This document shows, in pieces, positions 36,247 to 44,391 of a stretch of 64,000 nt of DNA (positions within the stretch are counted from its first letter, which is position 1; each line of letters begins with the position of its first letter). Location: NCBI RefSeq assembly GCF_030411995.1, contig NZ_JASNRC010000012.1, positions 62,001-126,000 of the forward strand, written 5' to 3'. The notes beneath the pieces were generated by a model, which worked only from the letters and a program-made list of their open reading frames with translations, did not search any database and had not been told where the DNA came from. The position numbers and the translations under genes are program-made. The stretch is from Massilia sp. YIM B02769 (GTDB lineage: Bacteria; Pseudomonadota; Gammaproteobacteria; Burkholderiales; Burkholderiaceae_D).

Positions 36247-36278
36247 AAAAAAGGCCCCATGATGTCTCATGGAGCCTT
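36247..36278 (-). terminator. Intrinsic terminator of tRNA-Lys
   Basis: On the minus strand AAGGCTCCATGA / TCATGGGGCCTT form a 12-bp stem with one mismatch and a 4-nt loop, followed by a T-rich run. It lies about 20 nt beyond the tRNA 3' end and 20 nt after the lipase stop codon. Confidence 0.85.
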
Positions 36279-36297
36279 CATTGCTACTGCGCATTCG

Positions 36298-36373
36298 TGG
36301 TAGGCCGTGCGGGATTCGAACCTGCGACCAACGGATTAAAAGTCCGCTGCTCTACCAGCTGAGCTAACGACCC
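36298..36373 (-). tRNA. tRNA-Lys (anticodon TTT)
   Basis: A 76-nt cloverleaf is read on the minus strand. The acceptor stem GGGTCGT pairs with ACGGCCT, the D arm is GCTC/GAGC, the anticodon stem encloses CTTTTAA with TTT as anticodon, and the T arm is CAGGTTCGAATCC-like. The CCA end is encoded. It lies between the T6SS module and cpoB; its 3' end faces the T6SS module. Confidence 0.97.
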
Positions 36374-36444
36374 GAAAGAAGCAAGATTATAGGGGCAGGA
36401 CGGCGACCTGTCAAACGTTCAGCCCAAAATCTTGCCGTAGAGCT

Positions 36445-37200
36445 TTACTTCAGCACCGCCAGCCGATCTTTGGCCGATTGCGCCGCCTGCGTACCCGGGA
36501 ACTTGGTCACCAGCTGCTGCAGCGTCTTCTTCGCCTTCGGCAAATCCTTCAGTTCGGCATAGCTGGTCGCCATGTTCAGCATGGCGTCGGCCGCCTTCGG
36601 GCTGGTGCCGTACGTGGTGGTCACGATTTCCTGGGCCGCGATCGCCTTCTTGTAGTCGCGCTGGGCGTAATAGGCGTTGCCCAGCCAGTACTGCGCATTC
36701 GCGGCATAGGCCGAATCCGGATAACGCTTCACGAAATCCTGCAGCGCGGCGGCGGCGGCCTTGTAGTCGCCGCCCTTGAAGGTTTCCATGGCCGCGTCGT
36801 AGGCCTGCTTTTCCGACGGCAGCACTTCGGCGGTCTGGCCGTCGATGGTTTCCTGGCGCGGCTCGAGTTTCTTGATGCGGGCGTCGAGGTCGGCGTACAG
36901 GGTGCGCTGGCCGTTCTGGGCCTTGGCGATTTCGTTGGCCAGCACTTCGATCTGGCCGCGCAGCTTGGCGATCTCGGACATGGTGCGCTCGTTCTGGTTC
37001 AGCATGTCGAGCGTCGCGGTCTTGTCGGCCTTGTTGTCGAGGCGGCCGTTCAGGTCGCGGGCGATGTTGTCGACTTTGGCGCGCAGGTCGAGGATGGCCT
37101 TGCGGGCTTCATCGTCGTCGAGCAGGCCGGCGTTGGCCTGCAGCGGCAGCCAGGCGGCGATCAGCAGGCAGGCAAGACGGGACGGAACCAGTTTCATCAT
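36445..37200 (-). CDS. cpoB: Cell division coordinator CpoB (YbgF)
   Basis: The 251-residue periplasmic protein has a signal peptide ending QANA, an N-terminal trimeric coiled coil (about 25-115: RAKVDNIARDLNGRLDNKADK...) and C-terminal TPR repeats. YDAAMETFKGGDYKAAAAALQDFVKRYPDSAYAANAQYWLGNAYYAQRDYKKA is typical of the latter. CpoB links PBP1B activity and the Tol machine during constriction. The start is ATG 37200, or the adjacent ATG at 37197. It follows pal on the same strand but is separated by a strong hairpin, so expression probably relies on partial readthrough or a local promoter. Confidence 0.92.
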   Translation of the reverse strand: MMKLVPSRLACLLIAAWLPLQANAGLLDDDEARKAILDLRAKVDNIARDLNGRLDNKADKTATLDMLNQNERTMSEIAKLRGQIEVLANEIAKAQNGQRTLYADLDARIKKLEPRQETIDGQTAEVLPSEKQAYDAAMETFKGGDYKAAAAALQDFVKRYPDSAYAANAQYWLGNAYYAQRDYKKAIAAQEIVTTTYGTSPKAADAMLNMATSYAELKDLPKAKKTLQQLVTKFPGTQAAQSAKDRLAVLK

Positions 37201-37232
37201 GTCGTAGTTCTTTCTAAACCAGTGGGGCAAAG

Positions 37233-37271
37233 GAAAACGGGGCGGGTTGCAGTCTGCACTGCACCCGCCCC
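37233..37271 (-). terminator. Hairpin terminator/attenuator between pal and cpoB
   Basis: On the minus strand GGGGCGGGTGCAG pairs with CTGCAACCCGCCCC, with one bulge, around a short loop, and is followed by GTTTTCCTTTG. It lies about 45 nt after the pal stop codon and about 35 nt before the cpoB start. Confidence 0.75.
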
Positions 37272-37315
37272 GCTGTCAATTAACCGGGTCTTAATCCGAC
37301 CCGGACGCGACAGGA

Positions 37316-37840
37316 TTACTGATAAACGATGTCGGCGCGACGGTTTTCAGCCCAGGCGGCTTCGCCCGAACCGCTTGCCTTCGGCTTTTCTTCGCCCAGC
37401 GAGACGGCTTCCATCTGGTTCTCGGCAACGCCCAGCGATGCCATCGAGCGGCGGACGGCTTCGGCGCGCTTCTGGCCCAGGGCCAGGTTGTATTCGGTGC
37501 CGCCGCGATCATCGGTGTTGCCCTGGATCAGGACTTTGCGGCCCTGGTTCTTGGTCAGGTAGCCCGAATGGTTGGCGACGACCGGCTTGCCGTCTTCGCG
37601 CACGACGTAGCTGTCGAAGTCGAAGTAGACGCTGCGGTTGGCCAGCACGCCTTTCGGATCGTCCAGCGGGTCGACGGCTGGGGTCTCGATCGGACGCACG
37701 TCACGTGGGTCGGCGGCGGCGGCGACTGGCTCAGGCGACTTTTCGACGACTGGCGCTGGTGCGTCCGGCACTGGGGTTTTGCACGCTGCCAGCAGGGCAG
37801 CGGAGGCGATGATGAATGCGAGGCTCTTGGTATTGCGCAT
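37316..37840 (-). CDS. pal: Peptidoglycan-associated lipoprotein Pal
   Basis: The 174-residue outer-membrane lipoprotein has lipobox LAAC with Cys20, a Pro/Ala-rich linker to about residue 60 and an OmpA-like peptidoglycan-binding domain. The domain has SVYFDFDSYVVREDGKPVVANHSGYL, VLIQGNTDDRGGTEYNLALGQKRAEAVRRSMASLGV and a final RRADIVYQ. The NTDDRGG and RA residues that hold diaminopimelate are present. Pal is the outer-membrane end of the Tol-Pal machine, needed for outer membrane invagination at division. It is 37 bp downstream of tolB. Confidence 0.97.
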   Translation of the reverse strand: MRNTKSLAFIIASAALLAACKTPVPDAPAPVVEKSPEPVAAAADPRDVRPIETPAVDPLDDPKGVLANRSVYFDFDSYVVREDGKPVVANHSGYLTKNQGRKVLIQGNTDDRGGTEYNLALGQKRAEAVRRSMASLGVAENQMEAVSLGEEKPKASGSGEAAWAENRRADIVYQ

Positions 37841-37877
37841 GGGTTCTCTCCTGGTCTTGGTTAGTGATGTGCTGCTA

Positions 37878-39143
37878 TTACTTCATGAAGGGACCCCAGC
37901 TGGGCTCCCGAATGTTTCCCGCTTTGGTGGTCAAACGTTGCTTGACCCGTCCATCCACCGAAACCACGGCCAGCGCAGTACGCCCGCCGCCTTTGTTCGC
38001 ATACATGATGTACTTGCCGTTAGGCGAAAAACTCGGTTCGGTGGCCCCATCGGCCAGGCGCAGTTCCTGGCCGCTGGCCAGGTCCATCGCAAAGAGGGAA
38101 TATCCGCCGTCGCGCTGCGAGATCCAGGCCAGGGTCTTGCCGTCCGGAGCCACGCGCGGGCTGATGTTATAGCTGCCGTTGAAGGTGACGCGGGTGGCAT
38201 TGCCGCCATTCACGCTCATCTTGTAGATTTGCGGACCGCCGCTGCGGTCGCTCGTGAAATAAATGGTCTGGCCGTCGGCCGAGAATTGCGGCTCGGTGTC
38301 GATGCCATTGCTGGTCGACAGGCGGCGCAGGCCGGAACCGTCGGCATTCACGATGTACACCTGGTAGCTGCCCGATTTCGACAGGGCGATGGCCAGCTTG
38401 CTGCCGTCCGGCGACCAGCTCGGCGCCGAATTGCTGCCTTTTTCGTTGGCGATCACGCGGCGCTTGCCGGTCACCAGGTCCTGCATGTAGATGACAGGCT
38501 TGCGGTCTTCGAAGGAAACGTAGGCGACCTTGCCGCCGTCCGGCGACCACGATGGCGAAATGATGGGCTCGCGGCCTTGTACCGCGATGATTTCGTTTTC
38601 GCCGTCGGAATCGGCCACGGCCAGCGCGTAATTGCGGCCGGCGCGGTTTTCTTTCACATACGCGATGCGGGTCGAGAAAATGCCGCGCACGCCGGTGAGT
38701 TTTTCATACACGTCGTCGGCAATGCGGTGCGCTTGCAGGCGGGTATAGCGCGGCTGCACTTCGCCGCCCAGGGCCGACAACTGGCCGCCCTTGACGGTAT
38801 CGAGCAGTTTATAGCGTACGGCGAAACGGCCGTCCGGCTGGCGCGAGACGCTGCCGACCACCAGGGCGTCGGCGCCGCGTGCCTTCCAGGCGCCGGCGTC
38901 GATGTTCGCGCTGTCGCTGATCACCTGGCCGGCGTCGATCACCTTGAACACGCCGCTGCGTTCGAGGTCGGCGCGGATGATGGCCGATACCTGGTCGGGC
39001 GCCACGCCTTCGTCGGCAAAGGCGGCGACGGCAACCGGAATCTGGGTGCTGCTGACGCCCGCGATCTCGACGCGGAATTGTGCATGCGCGGCGCTGCCCA
39101 TCAGGAGCGATACGCTGAACAGAATGGTATGTAGTTTCTTCAT
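37878..39143 (-). CDS. tolB: Tol-Pal system periplasmic protein TolB
   Basis: The 421-residue protein has a signal peptide MKKLHTILFSVSLLMGSAAHA, an N-terminal alpha/beta domain (about 22-160) and a six-bladed WD40-like propeller with repeated SPSWSPDGGKVAYVSF, APSWSPDGSKLAIAL, EPQFSADGQTIYFTSDRSG and PSFSPNGKYIMYA units. TolB binds Pal through the propeller and TolA through its N-terminus, releasing Pal for redistribution at the septum. It sits between tolA (37 bp) and pal. Confidence 0.97.
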   Translation of the reverse strand: MKKLHTILFSVSLLMGSAAHAQFRVEIAGVSSTQIPVAVAAFADEGVAPDQVSAIIRADLERSGVFKVIDAGQVISDSANIDAGAWKARGADALVVGSVSRQPDGRFAVRYKLLDTVKGGQLSALGGEVQPRYTRLQAHRIADDVYEKLTGVRGIFSTRIAYVKENRAGRNYALAVADSDGENEIIAVQGREPIISPSWSPDGGKVAYVSFEDRKPVIYMQDLVTGKRRVIANEKGSNSAPSWSPDGSKLAIALSKSGSYQVYIVNADGSGLRRLSTSNGIDTEPQFSADGQTIYFTSDRSGGPQIYKMSVNGGNATRVTFNGSYNISPRVAPDGKTLAWISQRDGGYSLFAMDLASGQELRLADGATEPSFSPNGKYIMYANKGGGRTALAVVSVDGRVKQRLTTKAGNIREPSWGPFMK

Positions 39144-39180
39144 GGGCCTCTCAATACTTGAATACTGGTTGGTGACGAGG

Positions 39181-40200
39181 TCACTGCAAATCTTTTAACT
39201 TGAAGACAAGTGGGAAAGTTCGTTCTACCGTACCATCTTTTTTCTTTGGTAGTGGTGACGATTTGATAATGCCCCTTTCCACGGCTTCGTCGAAGGCCGG
39301 CACGCCGCTGCTCTTGGTCTTGCGCACCGACAGGATTTCGCCGGTCGGCAGCTGCTCGATACGGAATTCCACCGTTGGATTACCCGGTTCGTCTCCGTTG
39401 TAGACCGTATTGCTCTTGACCTTGGCCGCAATCGCTGCCTGGTAGCCGCTGTCGAGTTTCGGTGCGCTCGATTTCTGCGCATTTCCGGTCGAACCGGCGG
39501 CGCCGGCAATGCGCTTGAGTTCCAGGTCGCGCAGTTTATCCAGCTGGGCCTTTTCGGCGGCTTCGGCTTTTGCCTTCGCGGCCTTTTCGGCAGCGAGTTT
39601 CTTCTTCTTGTCGGCTTCGGCTTTTTCCGCTTTCTCGGCAGCCAGCTTTTTCTCGTCCTCTTTCTTTTTCTCTTCTTCTTTTTTCTTTTGCTCGGCCAGT
39701 TCGCGTTTCTTCTGCTCTTCGCGTTCCTTCGCTTCCTCGCGGCGCTTTTCCTCGGCCAGCTCCTTGCGCTTCTGTTCTTCGCGTTCTTTCTTTTCCGCGA
39801 TCTCGCGCTCGCGTTCCTTCTTCGCCTGCTCCAGCTTGCGTTCCTTCTCGCGCTGCAGGGCGATGTCCGGTGCGGCCGGCTTCACCGGTTCCGGCTCGAC
39901 CACCTTCGGCACCGGTGGCGGTGGCGGTGGCGGCGCAGGCGTCGGCTCGGGTTCCGGCTCGGGTTCCGGCTCAGGTTCGACCACCGGCGCCGGCAGCGGC
40001 GGTGCGGCCGCGGTCTCGACCTTCATGTCCCATACTTCGGCCTCGACCGAAATCGGGGTCTTGCTCTGCCAGCTGATGCCGAAGTACAGGAAGGCCAGCA
40101 GCAGGACGTGCACCGCCACCGCCAGCAGGATCGCTGGCGTGCGGCTTGGTTCGGGCGGCACCGTGTACGGGGCGCCGGGGGAAGCTGGCTTCACAGGCAT
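39181..40200 (-). CDS. tolA: Tol-Pal system protein TolA
   Basis: The 339-residue inner-membrane protein has a cytoplasmic N-terminus, one membrane helix (about 24-42, ILLAVAVHVLLLAFLYFG), a Pro/Glu-rich segment (about 68-105), a long Lys/Glu/Ala helix (about 115-245) and a C-terminal TonB/TolA-like domain. That domain contains YQAAIAAKVKSNTVYNGDEPGNPTVEFRIEQLPTGEILSVRKTKSSGVPAFDEAVERGI. TolA spans the periplasm to transmit proton motive force from TolQR to TolB/Pal. It begins 6 bp after tolR. Confidence 0.95.
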   Translation of the reverse strand: MPVKPASPGAPYTVPPEPSRTPAILLAVAVHVLLLAFLYFGISWQSKTPISVEAEVWDMKVETAAAPPLPAPVVEPEPEPEPEPEPTPAPPPPPPPVPKVVEPEPVKPAAPDIALQREKERKLEQAKKEREREIAEKKEREEQKRKELAEEKRREEAKEREEQKKRELAEQKKKEEEKKKEDEKKLAAEKAEKAEADKKKKLAAEKAAKAKAEAAEKAQLDKLRDLELKRIAGAAGSTGNAQKSSAPKLDSGYQAAIAAKVKSNTVYNGDEPGNPTVEFRIEQLPTGEILSVRKTKSSGVPAFDEAVERGIIKSSPLPKKKDGTVERTFPLVFKLKDLQ

Positions 40201-40206
40201 GACTCT

Positions 40207-40641
40207 TTACTGGGTGGCTAGGCCAACGCGGGCGATGCCCATCTTCTTCGCTTCCGAGATCATCTCGATCACTTCTTCGTACTTGCTTTCGCGGTCGCCG
40301 GCGATCAGGACCGGATAGTCCGGATTCTCCTCGTGCAGGGCGCGCAGGCGGGCGAGCAGGGCGGCGCGGTTGTCCATGTTTTCCGCCGGCGTCGATGCCT
40401 TGCCGTGCACGCCGATCGACAGTTCCGCGTTCGGCTTGATCGAGATCTGGATGTAGGTGTCCGGCGGCAGCGTCGATTTCTCGGCGCGCGGCAGGTTGAC
40501 CACGTTCGGCGTTTCGTTGGCCGGGACTGCCATGAAAATGATGAGCAGCACCAGCATCACGTCGATGTAGGGCACGACGTTGATCTCGGATTTCAGTTTG
40601 CTGCGGCGCCCGCTGCGCATGCTGCTGCCGGAATAGGCCAT
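40207..40641 (-). CDS. tolR: Tol-Pal system protein TolR
   Basis: The 144-residue ExbD/TolR-family protein has a short cytoplasmic N-terminus with RSGRRSKLKSEINVVPYIDVMLVLLIIFMAVPA. The Asp in PYIDVMLVLL is the proton-carrying residue in the single membrane helix. The periplasmic domain ends VIEMISEAKKMGIARVGLATQ. It forms the TolQ5R2-type motor with TolQ, encoded 18 bp upstream. Confidence 0.97.
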   Translation of the reverse strand: MAYSGSSMRSGRRSKLKSEINVVPYIDVMLVLLIIFMAVPANETPNVVNLPRAEKSTLPPDTYIQISIKPNAELSIGVHGKASTPAENMDNRAALLARLRALHEENPDYPVLIAGDRESKYEEVIEMISEAKKMGIARVGLATQ

Positions 40642-40659
40642 GTCGGTTCCTCCTGCCGA

Positions 40660-41343
40660 TCAGCGCGACTGGCGCTGCAGGATGTTCGAGAATTCCTCGA
40701 CGAAGCTTTCGAAGCGGATCGCCAGGCGGTCGATGTCGTGGGTGAAGCGGTTGTAGGCGACGACGGCCGGGATCGCGGCGAACAGGCCGATGGCGGTGGC
40801 GATCAGGGCTTCGGCAATGCCGGGCGCAACGACGGCCAGCGTCGCTTGCTGGACATTCGCCAGGCCGCGGAAGGCGTTCATGATGCCCCACACGGTGCCG
40901 AGCAGGCCGATGTAAGGCGAGACCGAACCGACCGAGGCCAGGAAGTTCAGGTGCAGGTCGAGGGCGTCGAGTTCGCGCTGGAAGGCGGCGCGCATGGCGC
41001 GGCGGGCGCCGTCGAGCACCGCGCCCATGTCGAGGGCGTCGCGCGAGGCTTGCTTGCCCTTGATGAACTCGCCCATGCCGGCTTCGAAGATGCGGGCCAG
41101 AGCGCCGCTCTGGTCGCGCTGGGCGCTGGCGCTCTGGTGCAGGGTGTGCAGGTTGCCGCCGGCCCAGAAGCTGCGCTCGAACTGTTCGGTCTGGCGACGC
41201 GCCGCACGGATCGCGAACAGCTTGCGGAAGATATAGGACCACGAGAAGACCGACAGCAGCAACAGCAACAGCATGATGAGCTGCACCAGGATGTGCGCGT
41301 TACTGATCAGGGCGATAAAGGAAAGGTCGTGGGTCGGGGTCAT
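40660..41343 (-). CDS. tolQ: Tol-Pal system protein TolQ
   Basis: The 227-residue MotA/TolQ/ExbB proton channel component has three membrane helices (about 17-37, 130-155, 168-190). Conserved segments include FLASVGSVSPYIGLLGTVWGIMNAFRGLANVQQATLAVVAPGIAEALIATAIGLFAAIPAVVAYN. It forms the stator ring around TolR. It follows ybgC by 25 bp, giving the usual ybgC-tolQ-tolR-tolA-tolB-pal order. Confidence 0.97.
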   Translation of the reverse strand: MTPTHDLSFIALISNAHILVQLIMLLLLLLSVFSWSYIFRKLFAIRAARRQTEQFERSFWAGGNLHTLHQSASAQRDQSGALARIFEAGMGEFIKGKQASRDALDMGAVLDGARRAMRAAFQRELDALDLHLNFLASVGSVSPYIGLLGTVWGIMNAFRGLANVQQATLAVVAPGIAEALIATAIGLFAAIPAVVAYNRFTHDIDRLAIRFESFVEEFSNILQRQSR

Positions 41344-41368
41344 CGGTTGAGCAATATTGTCGGTTTAT

Positions 41369-41773
41369 TCAAGCGGCACGCATTTTATCAGCCACGTGGT
41401 CGGGGAGCGAGCGCGGACGTACAGACGCGAGGTCGACGCAGCCAACCTTGACGCTGGCTTCGACCAGCAACTGGTCGCCTTTGTAGGCCTTTTGCGCGAA
41501 CTGCACCGAGGCGCGGCCAAGCTTTTCGATGGCCAGGGTCAGCGTGATCTCGTCGTCCAGGCGCGCCGGAGCGTGGTAGTCGATGGTCGCGCTTTTCACC
41601 ACGAAGCCGGCGTTGTCCGACTCGATCAGGTCTTGTTGGCCAATACCCGCCGCGCGCAGCCATTCGGTGCGCGCGCGTTCGAAGAACTTCAGGTAATTCG
41701 CGTAAAACACGATGCCGCCGGCGTCGGTGTCTTCGTAATAGACCCGGACAGGCCAGGTGAAAACGGAGGGCAT
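41369..41773 (-). CDS. ybgC: Tol-Pal-associated acyl-CoA thioesterase YbgC
   Basis: The 134-residue hotdog-fold thioesterase has the signature FTWPVRVYYEDTDAGGIVFYANYLKFFERARTEWL, where the Asp of YEDTD is catalytic. It hydrolyses acyl-CoA thioesters and is linked to phospholipid metabolism at the Tol complex. The ATG at 41773 is chosen because E. coli YbgC starts at nearly the same place and a well-spaced promoter upstream would start the transcript near 41784, leaving the in-frame ATG at 41785 outside it. No ribosome site is visible, so the start is moderately certain. First gene of the Tol-Pal operon. Confidence 0.92.
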   Translation of the reverse strand: MPSVFTWPVRVYYEDTDAGGIVFYANYLKFFERARTEWLRAAGIGQQDLIESDNAGFVVKSATIDYHAPARLDDEITLTLAIEKLGRASVQFAQKAYKGDQLLVEASVKVGCVDLASVRPRSLPDHVADKMRAA

Positions 41774-41790
41774 GCTACAAGCCATAAATG

Positions 41791-41818
41791 ATAATAGGAA
41801 ACATTTTACGCTATTCAA
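41791..41818 (-). promoter_or_regulatory. Sigma70-like promoter of the tol-pal operon
   Basis: On the minus strand, -35 TTGAAT and -10 TATTAT are 16 bp apart. The predicted transcript start is near 41784, about 11 nt before the ybgC ATG, giving a very short leader. Confidence 0.6.
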
Positions 41819-41996
41819 CTCCGCATATGTACTCTAGCGCACATGACGGATCGGAAAGCGCACCATGGCGCATGCTGCTGACTTGTCAGGATGATTGCCA
41901 GGATTTCAGTGGTAGTAGACGAGATGCAACCCTGTCAAGACAACAACTGTAACACTTTCTCACAATTATCGAAGGTGGGGCGCACGGCGTGCATAT

Positions 41997-42027
41997 GTAG
42001 GGTGGATGGCAAAGCCATCCACCCTAC
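41997..42027. repeat. REP-like palindrome overlapping the ydfG stop codon
   Basis: Perfect palindrome GTAGGGTGGATGGC / GCCATCCACCCTAC around a 3-nt AAA loop. Read on the minus strand, its GTAGGG edge supplies the TAG stop of ydfG (42024-42026). It probably serves as the 3' hairpin of the ydfG transcript. The rest of the ybgC-ydfG gap (about 41820-41996) contains nothing recognisable beyond the ybgC promoter. Confidence 0.8.
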
Positions 42028-42770
42028 GCGCGCTTGATGTTGAACGGCGAGAATCCCTGGCAAGTCGGCATCAATTCGATCAGGTTCACATTGATGTGCG
42101 GCGGCAGGGTGGCGATCCAGTAGGCGGTCTCGGCGATATCCTGGGCCGTCAGCGGGGTCGTGCCTTCGTACACTTTCGCGGCCGCCGCGTCGTCGCCCTT
42201 GAAGCGCACGTTCGAGAATTCGGTGCCGCCGCACAGGCCCGGCGCCAGGTTGGTGGCGCGTACGCCGGTGCCCACCAGATCGGCGCGCAAATTCAGGGTG
42301 AACTGTTCCACGAAGGCCTTGGTGGCGCCGTACACGTTGCCGCCCGGGTAAGGGTAATGGCCGGCCACCGAGCCCAGGTTGATGACCAGGCCGCTGCCGC
42401 GCTCGACCATCGCCGGCAAAATCGCGCGGGTCATCGTCACCAGGCCCTGGCAATTGGTGGCGATCATGGTTTCCCAGTCTTCGAGCGGCGCTTCATGGGC
42501 CGGCGAGGTGCCGAGCGCCAGGCCGGCGTTGTTGATCAGCACGTCGATCGGGCGCCAGGATTGCGGCAGCAGGGCCAGCGCTTCCTCGATCGAGGCCTTG
42601 TCGGTCACGTCCATTTCCACCGGCAGCGCCGATTCGCCCAGCTCGGCAGCGAGGGCGTCGAGGCGGTCCTTGCGGCGCGCCGCCATCACGACCTGGTGGC
42701 CGTTGCGGACGAAAGTGCGCGCCATATCGGCGCCGAAGCCGGCCGATGCGCCGGTGATGAAAACGATCAT
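42024..42770 (-). CDS. ydfG: NADP-dependent 3-hydroxy acid dehydrogenase YdfG (SDR family)
   Basis: The 248-residue short-chain dehydrogenase matches my recollection of E. coli YdfG almost block for block: MIVFITGASAGFGADMAR, NNAGLALGTSPAHEAPLEDWETMI, INLGSVAG, GGNVYGATKAFVEQF and GGTEFSNVRFKGDD. Catalytic Ser134, Tyr147 and Lys151 have the same numbering as E. coli. The family oxidises L-allo-threonine, serine and 3-hydroxypropionate with NADP and also reduces malonic semialdehyde. It is monocistronic and divergent from glyA, with its stop codon embedded in a REP-like palindrome. Confidence 0.93.
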   Translation of the reverse strand: MIVFITGASAGFGADMARTFVRNGHQVVMAARRKDRLDALAAELGESALPVEMDVTDKASIEEALALLPQSWRPIDVLINNAGLALGTSPAHEAPLEDWETMIATNCQGLVTMTRAILPAMVERGSGLVINLGSVAGHYPYPGGNVYGATKAFVEQFTLNLRADLVGTGVRATNLAPGLCGGTEFSNVRFKGDDAAAAKVYEGTTPLTAQDIAETAYWIATLPPHINVNLIELMPTCQGFSPFNIKRA

Positions 42771-42867
42771 GATGGGGTTCCTCGGGTTGGCTGAACCCGG
42801 TGATTGTAGCCGAAACGACCATGTTGCCCGGCCTTTAAGGCCAGTTGGGGCCAGGTCGGCGGTTTCC

Positions 42868-42896
42868 TTGCCCTAAAAGGGCGCATCACATACAAT
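42868..42896 (+). promoter_or_regulatory. Sigma70-like promoter of the ZTP riboswitch-glyA transcript
   Basis: TTGCCC (-35) and TACAAT (-10) are exactly 17 bp apart. The predicted transcript start, near 42903, lies about 9 nt before the first pairing element of the riboswitch, which makes this a strong candidate. Confidence 0.75.
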
Positions 42897-42911
42897 CCGA
42901 GCTCCATTTGC

Positions 42912-43006
42912 GTCTCACGTGACTGGCGAAAACCATGTGTTCCGATACATGGCAAGGTGGATACCCACCGTGGAGCGTGAGACCTCATCCGCCGTTCGCC
43001 TGGGCA
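42912..43006 (+). promoter_or_regulatory. ZTP riboswitch (pfl motif) controlling glyA
   Basis: The aptamer senses ZTP/ZMP (AICAR phosphates), which accumulate when 10-formyl-tetrahydrofolate is short. Stem P1 is GTCTCAC (42912-42918) with GTGAGAC (42977-42983). It encloses the conserved GTGACTGGCG, an accessory hairpin CCATGT/ACATGG (42933-42952), stem P2 GGTGG/CCACC (42956-42969) and GTGGAGC. After a short linker comes CGCCTGGGCA (42997-43006), whose CGCC can pair with GGCG to make the pseudoknot. GlyA makes one-carbon folate units, fitting this ligand. About 110 nt separate the aptamer from the ATG without a terminal T-run, so translational control is more likely than termination. Confidence 0.9.
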
Positions 43007-43116
43007 GCCGACAATGTGCACGCGCCGCAGCATGCTGCCGCGCGGCCGGTTGCGTCCGGGCTTCCCGCCGATCCGGCTCTGCCTGTCTGGTTCTCTTATC
43101 GATTGGAGTTTTGTTC

Positions 43117-44364
43117 ATGTTTGCAAAAGATCACACGCTGGCCAATGTTGACCCGGAACTGTGGGATGCGATTCAGAAGGAAAACACCCGACAGCAGGAT
43201 CACATCGAGCTGATCGCGTCGGAAAACTACACCTCGCCGGCCGTGATGCAGGCGCAAGGTTCGCAGCTGACCAACAAGTACGCCGAAGGCTATCCGGGCA
43301 AGCGCTACTATGGCGGCTGCGAATACGTCGACGTCGCCGAGCAGCTGGCGATCGACCGCGTCAAGCAACTGTTCGGCGCGGAAGCCGCCAACGTCCAGCC
43401 GAACTCGGGCTCGCAGGCAAACCAGGGCGTGTTCTTCGCCATGCTGAAACCCGGCGACACCATCATGGGCATGTCGCTGGCCGAAGGCGGCCACCTGACC
43501 CACGGCATGGCGCTGAACATGTCGGGTAAATGGTTCAACGTCATCTCCTACGGCCTGACCGAGCAGGAAGACATCGACTACGAGGCCATGGAGCGCCTGG
43601 CGCGCGAGCACAAGCCGAAGATGATCATCGCCGGCGCATCCGCTTTCGCCCTGCGCATCGACTTCGAGCGCTTCGCGAAGATCGCCAAGGAAGTCGGCGC
43701 CTGGTTCATGGTCGACATGGCCCACTACGCCGGCCTGATCGCCGCGGGCGAGTACCCGAACCCGGTGCCGTTCGCCGACTTCGTCACCTCGACCACGCAC
43801 AAATCGCTGCGCGGCCCGCGCGGCGGCATCATCCTGATGAAGGCCGAGCACGAAAAGGCCATCAACTCGGCGATCTTCCCTGGCATCCAGGGCGGTCCGC
43901 TGATGCACGTGATCGCCGGTAAAGCGGTGGCGTTCAAGGAAGCGCTGTCGCCGGAATTCAAGGCTTACCAGCAGCAAGTCGTGAAGAACGCCAAGGCCCT
44001 GGCCAACGCGCTGATCGAACGCGGCCTGCGCATCGTGTCGGGCCGTACCGAGTCGCACGTGATGCTGGTCGACCTGCGCGCCAAGGGCCTGACCGGCAAG
44101 GAAGCCGAAGCAATCCTGGGCCAGGCACACATGACCTGCAACAAGAACGGCATCCCGAACGACCCGCAGAAGCCGTTCGTGACCTCAGGCATCCGCCTGG
44201 GCAGCCCGGCCTTTACCACCCGCGGCTTCAAGGAAGAAGACGCGACGAAAGTGGGCCACCTGATCGCCGACGTGCTGGACAACCCGCACGACGCCGCCAC
44301 CATCGAGCGCGTGAAGGCGGAAGTGAAGGTCCTGACCGACAAGTATCCGGTCTACGCAGCGTAA
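43117..44364 (+). CDS. glyA: Serine hydroxymethyltransferase
   Basis: The 415-residue PLP enzyme converts serine and tetrahydrofolate to glycine and methylene-tetrahydrofolate, the main one-carbon source. Conserved blocks include [49 protein letters not shown] and [14 protein letters not shown] with PLP lysine Lys229. Length is typical. GGAG lies 9 nt before the ATG at 43117; the open frame runs upstream through the riboswitch but that part is not protein-like. Expression is expected to rise when ZTP signals folate shortage. nrdR follows after a terminator-like hairpin. Confidence 0.97.
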   Translation: MFAKDHTLANVDPELWDAIQKENTRQQDHIELIASENYTSPAVMQAQGSQLTNKYAEGYPGKRYYGGCEYVDVAEQLAIDRVKQLFGAEAANVQPNSGSQANQGVFFAMLKPGDTIMGMSLAEGGHLTHGMALNMSGKWFNVISYGLTEQEDIDYEAMERLAREHKPKMIIAGASAFALRIDFERFAKIAKEVGAWFMVDMAHYAGLIAAGEYPNPVPFADFVTSTTHKSLRGPRGGIILMKAEHEKAINSAIFPGIQGGPLMHVIAGKAVAFKEALSPEFKAYQQQVVKNAKALANALIERGLRIVSGRTESHVMLVDLRAKGLTGKEAEAILGQAHMTCNKNGIPNDPQKPFVTSGIRLGSPAFTTRGFKEEDATKVGHLIADVLDNPHDAATIERVKAEVKVLTDKYPVYAA

Positions 44365-44391
44365 AGAAGTAGTAGTAGAGTATGAGGGAAG

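Noticed and set aside
42919..43116. N-terminal extension of GlyA by 66 residues
   Set aside because: The upstream frame runs through the riboswitch, is Cys/Arg-rich and unlike any GlyA. The ATG at 43117 has a ribosome site and the conserved N-terminus.
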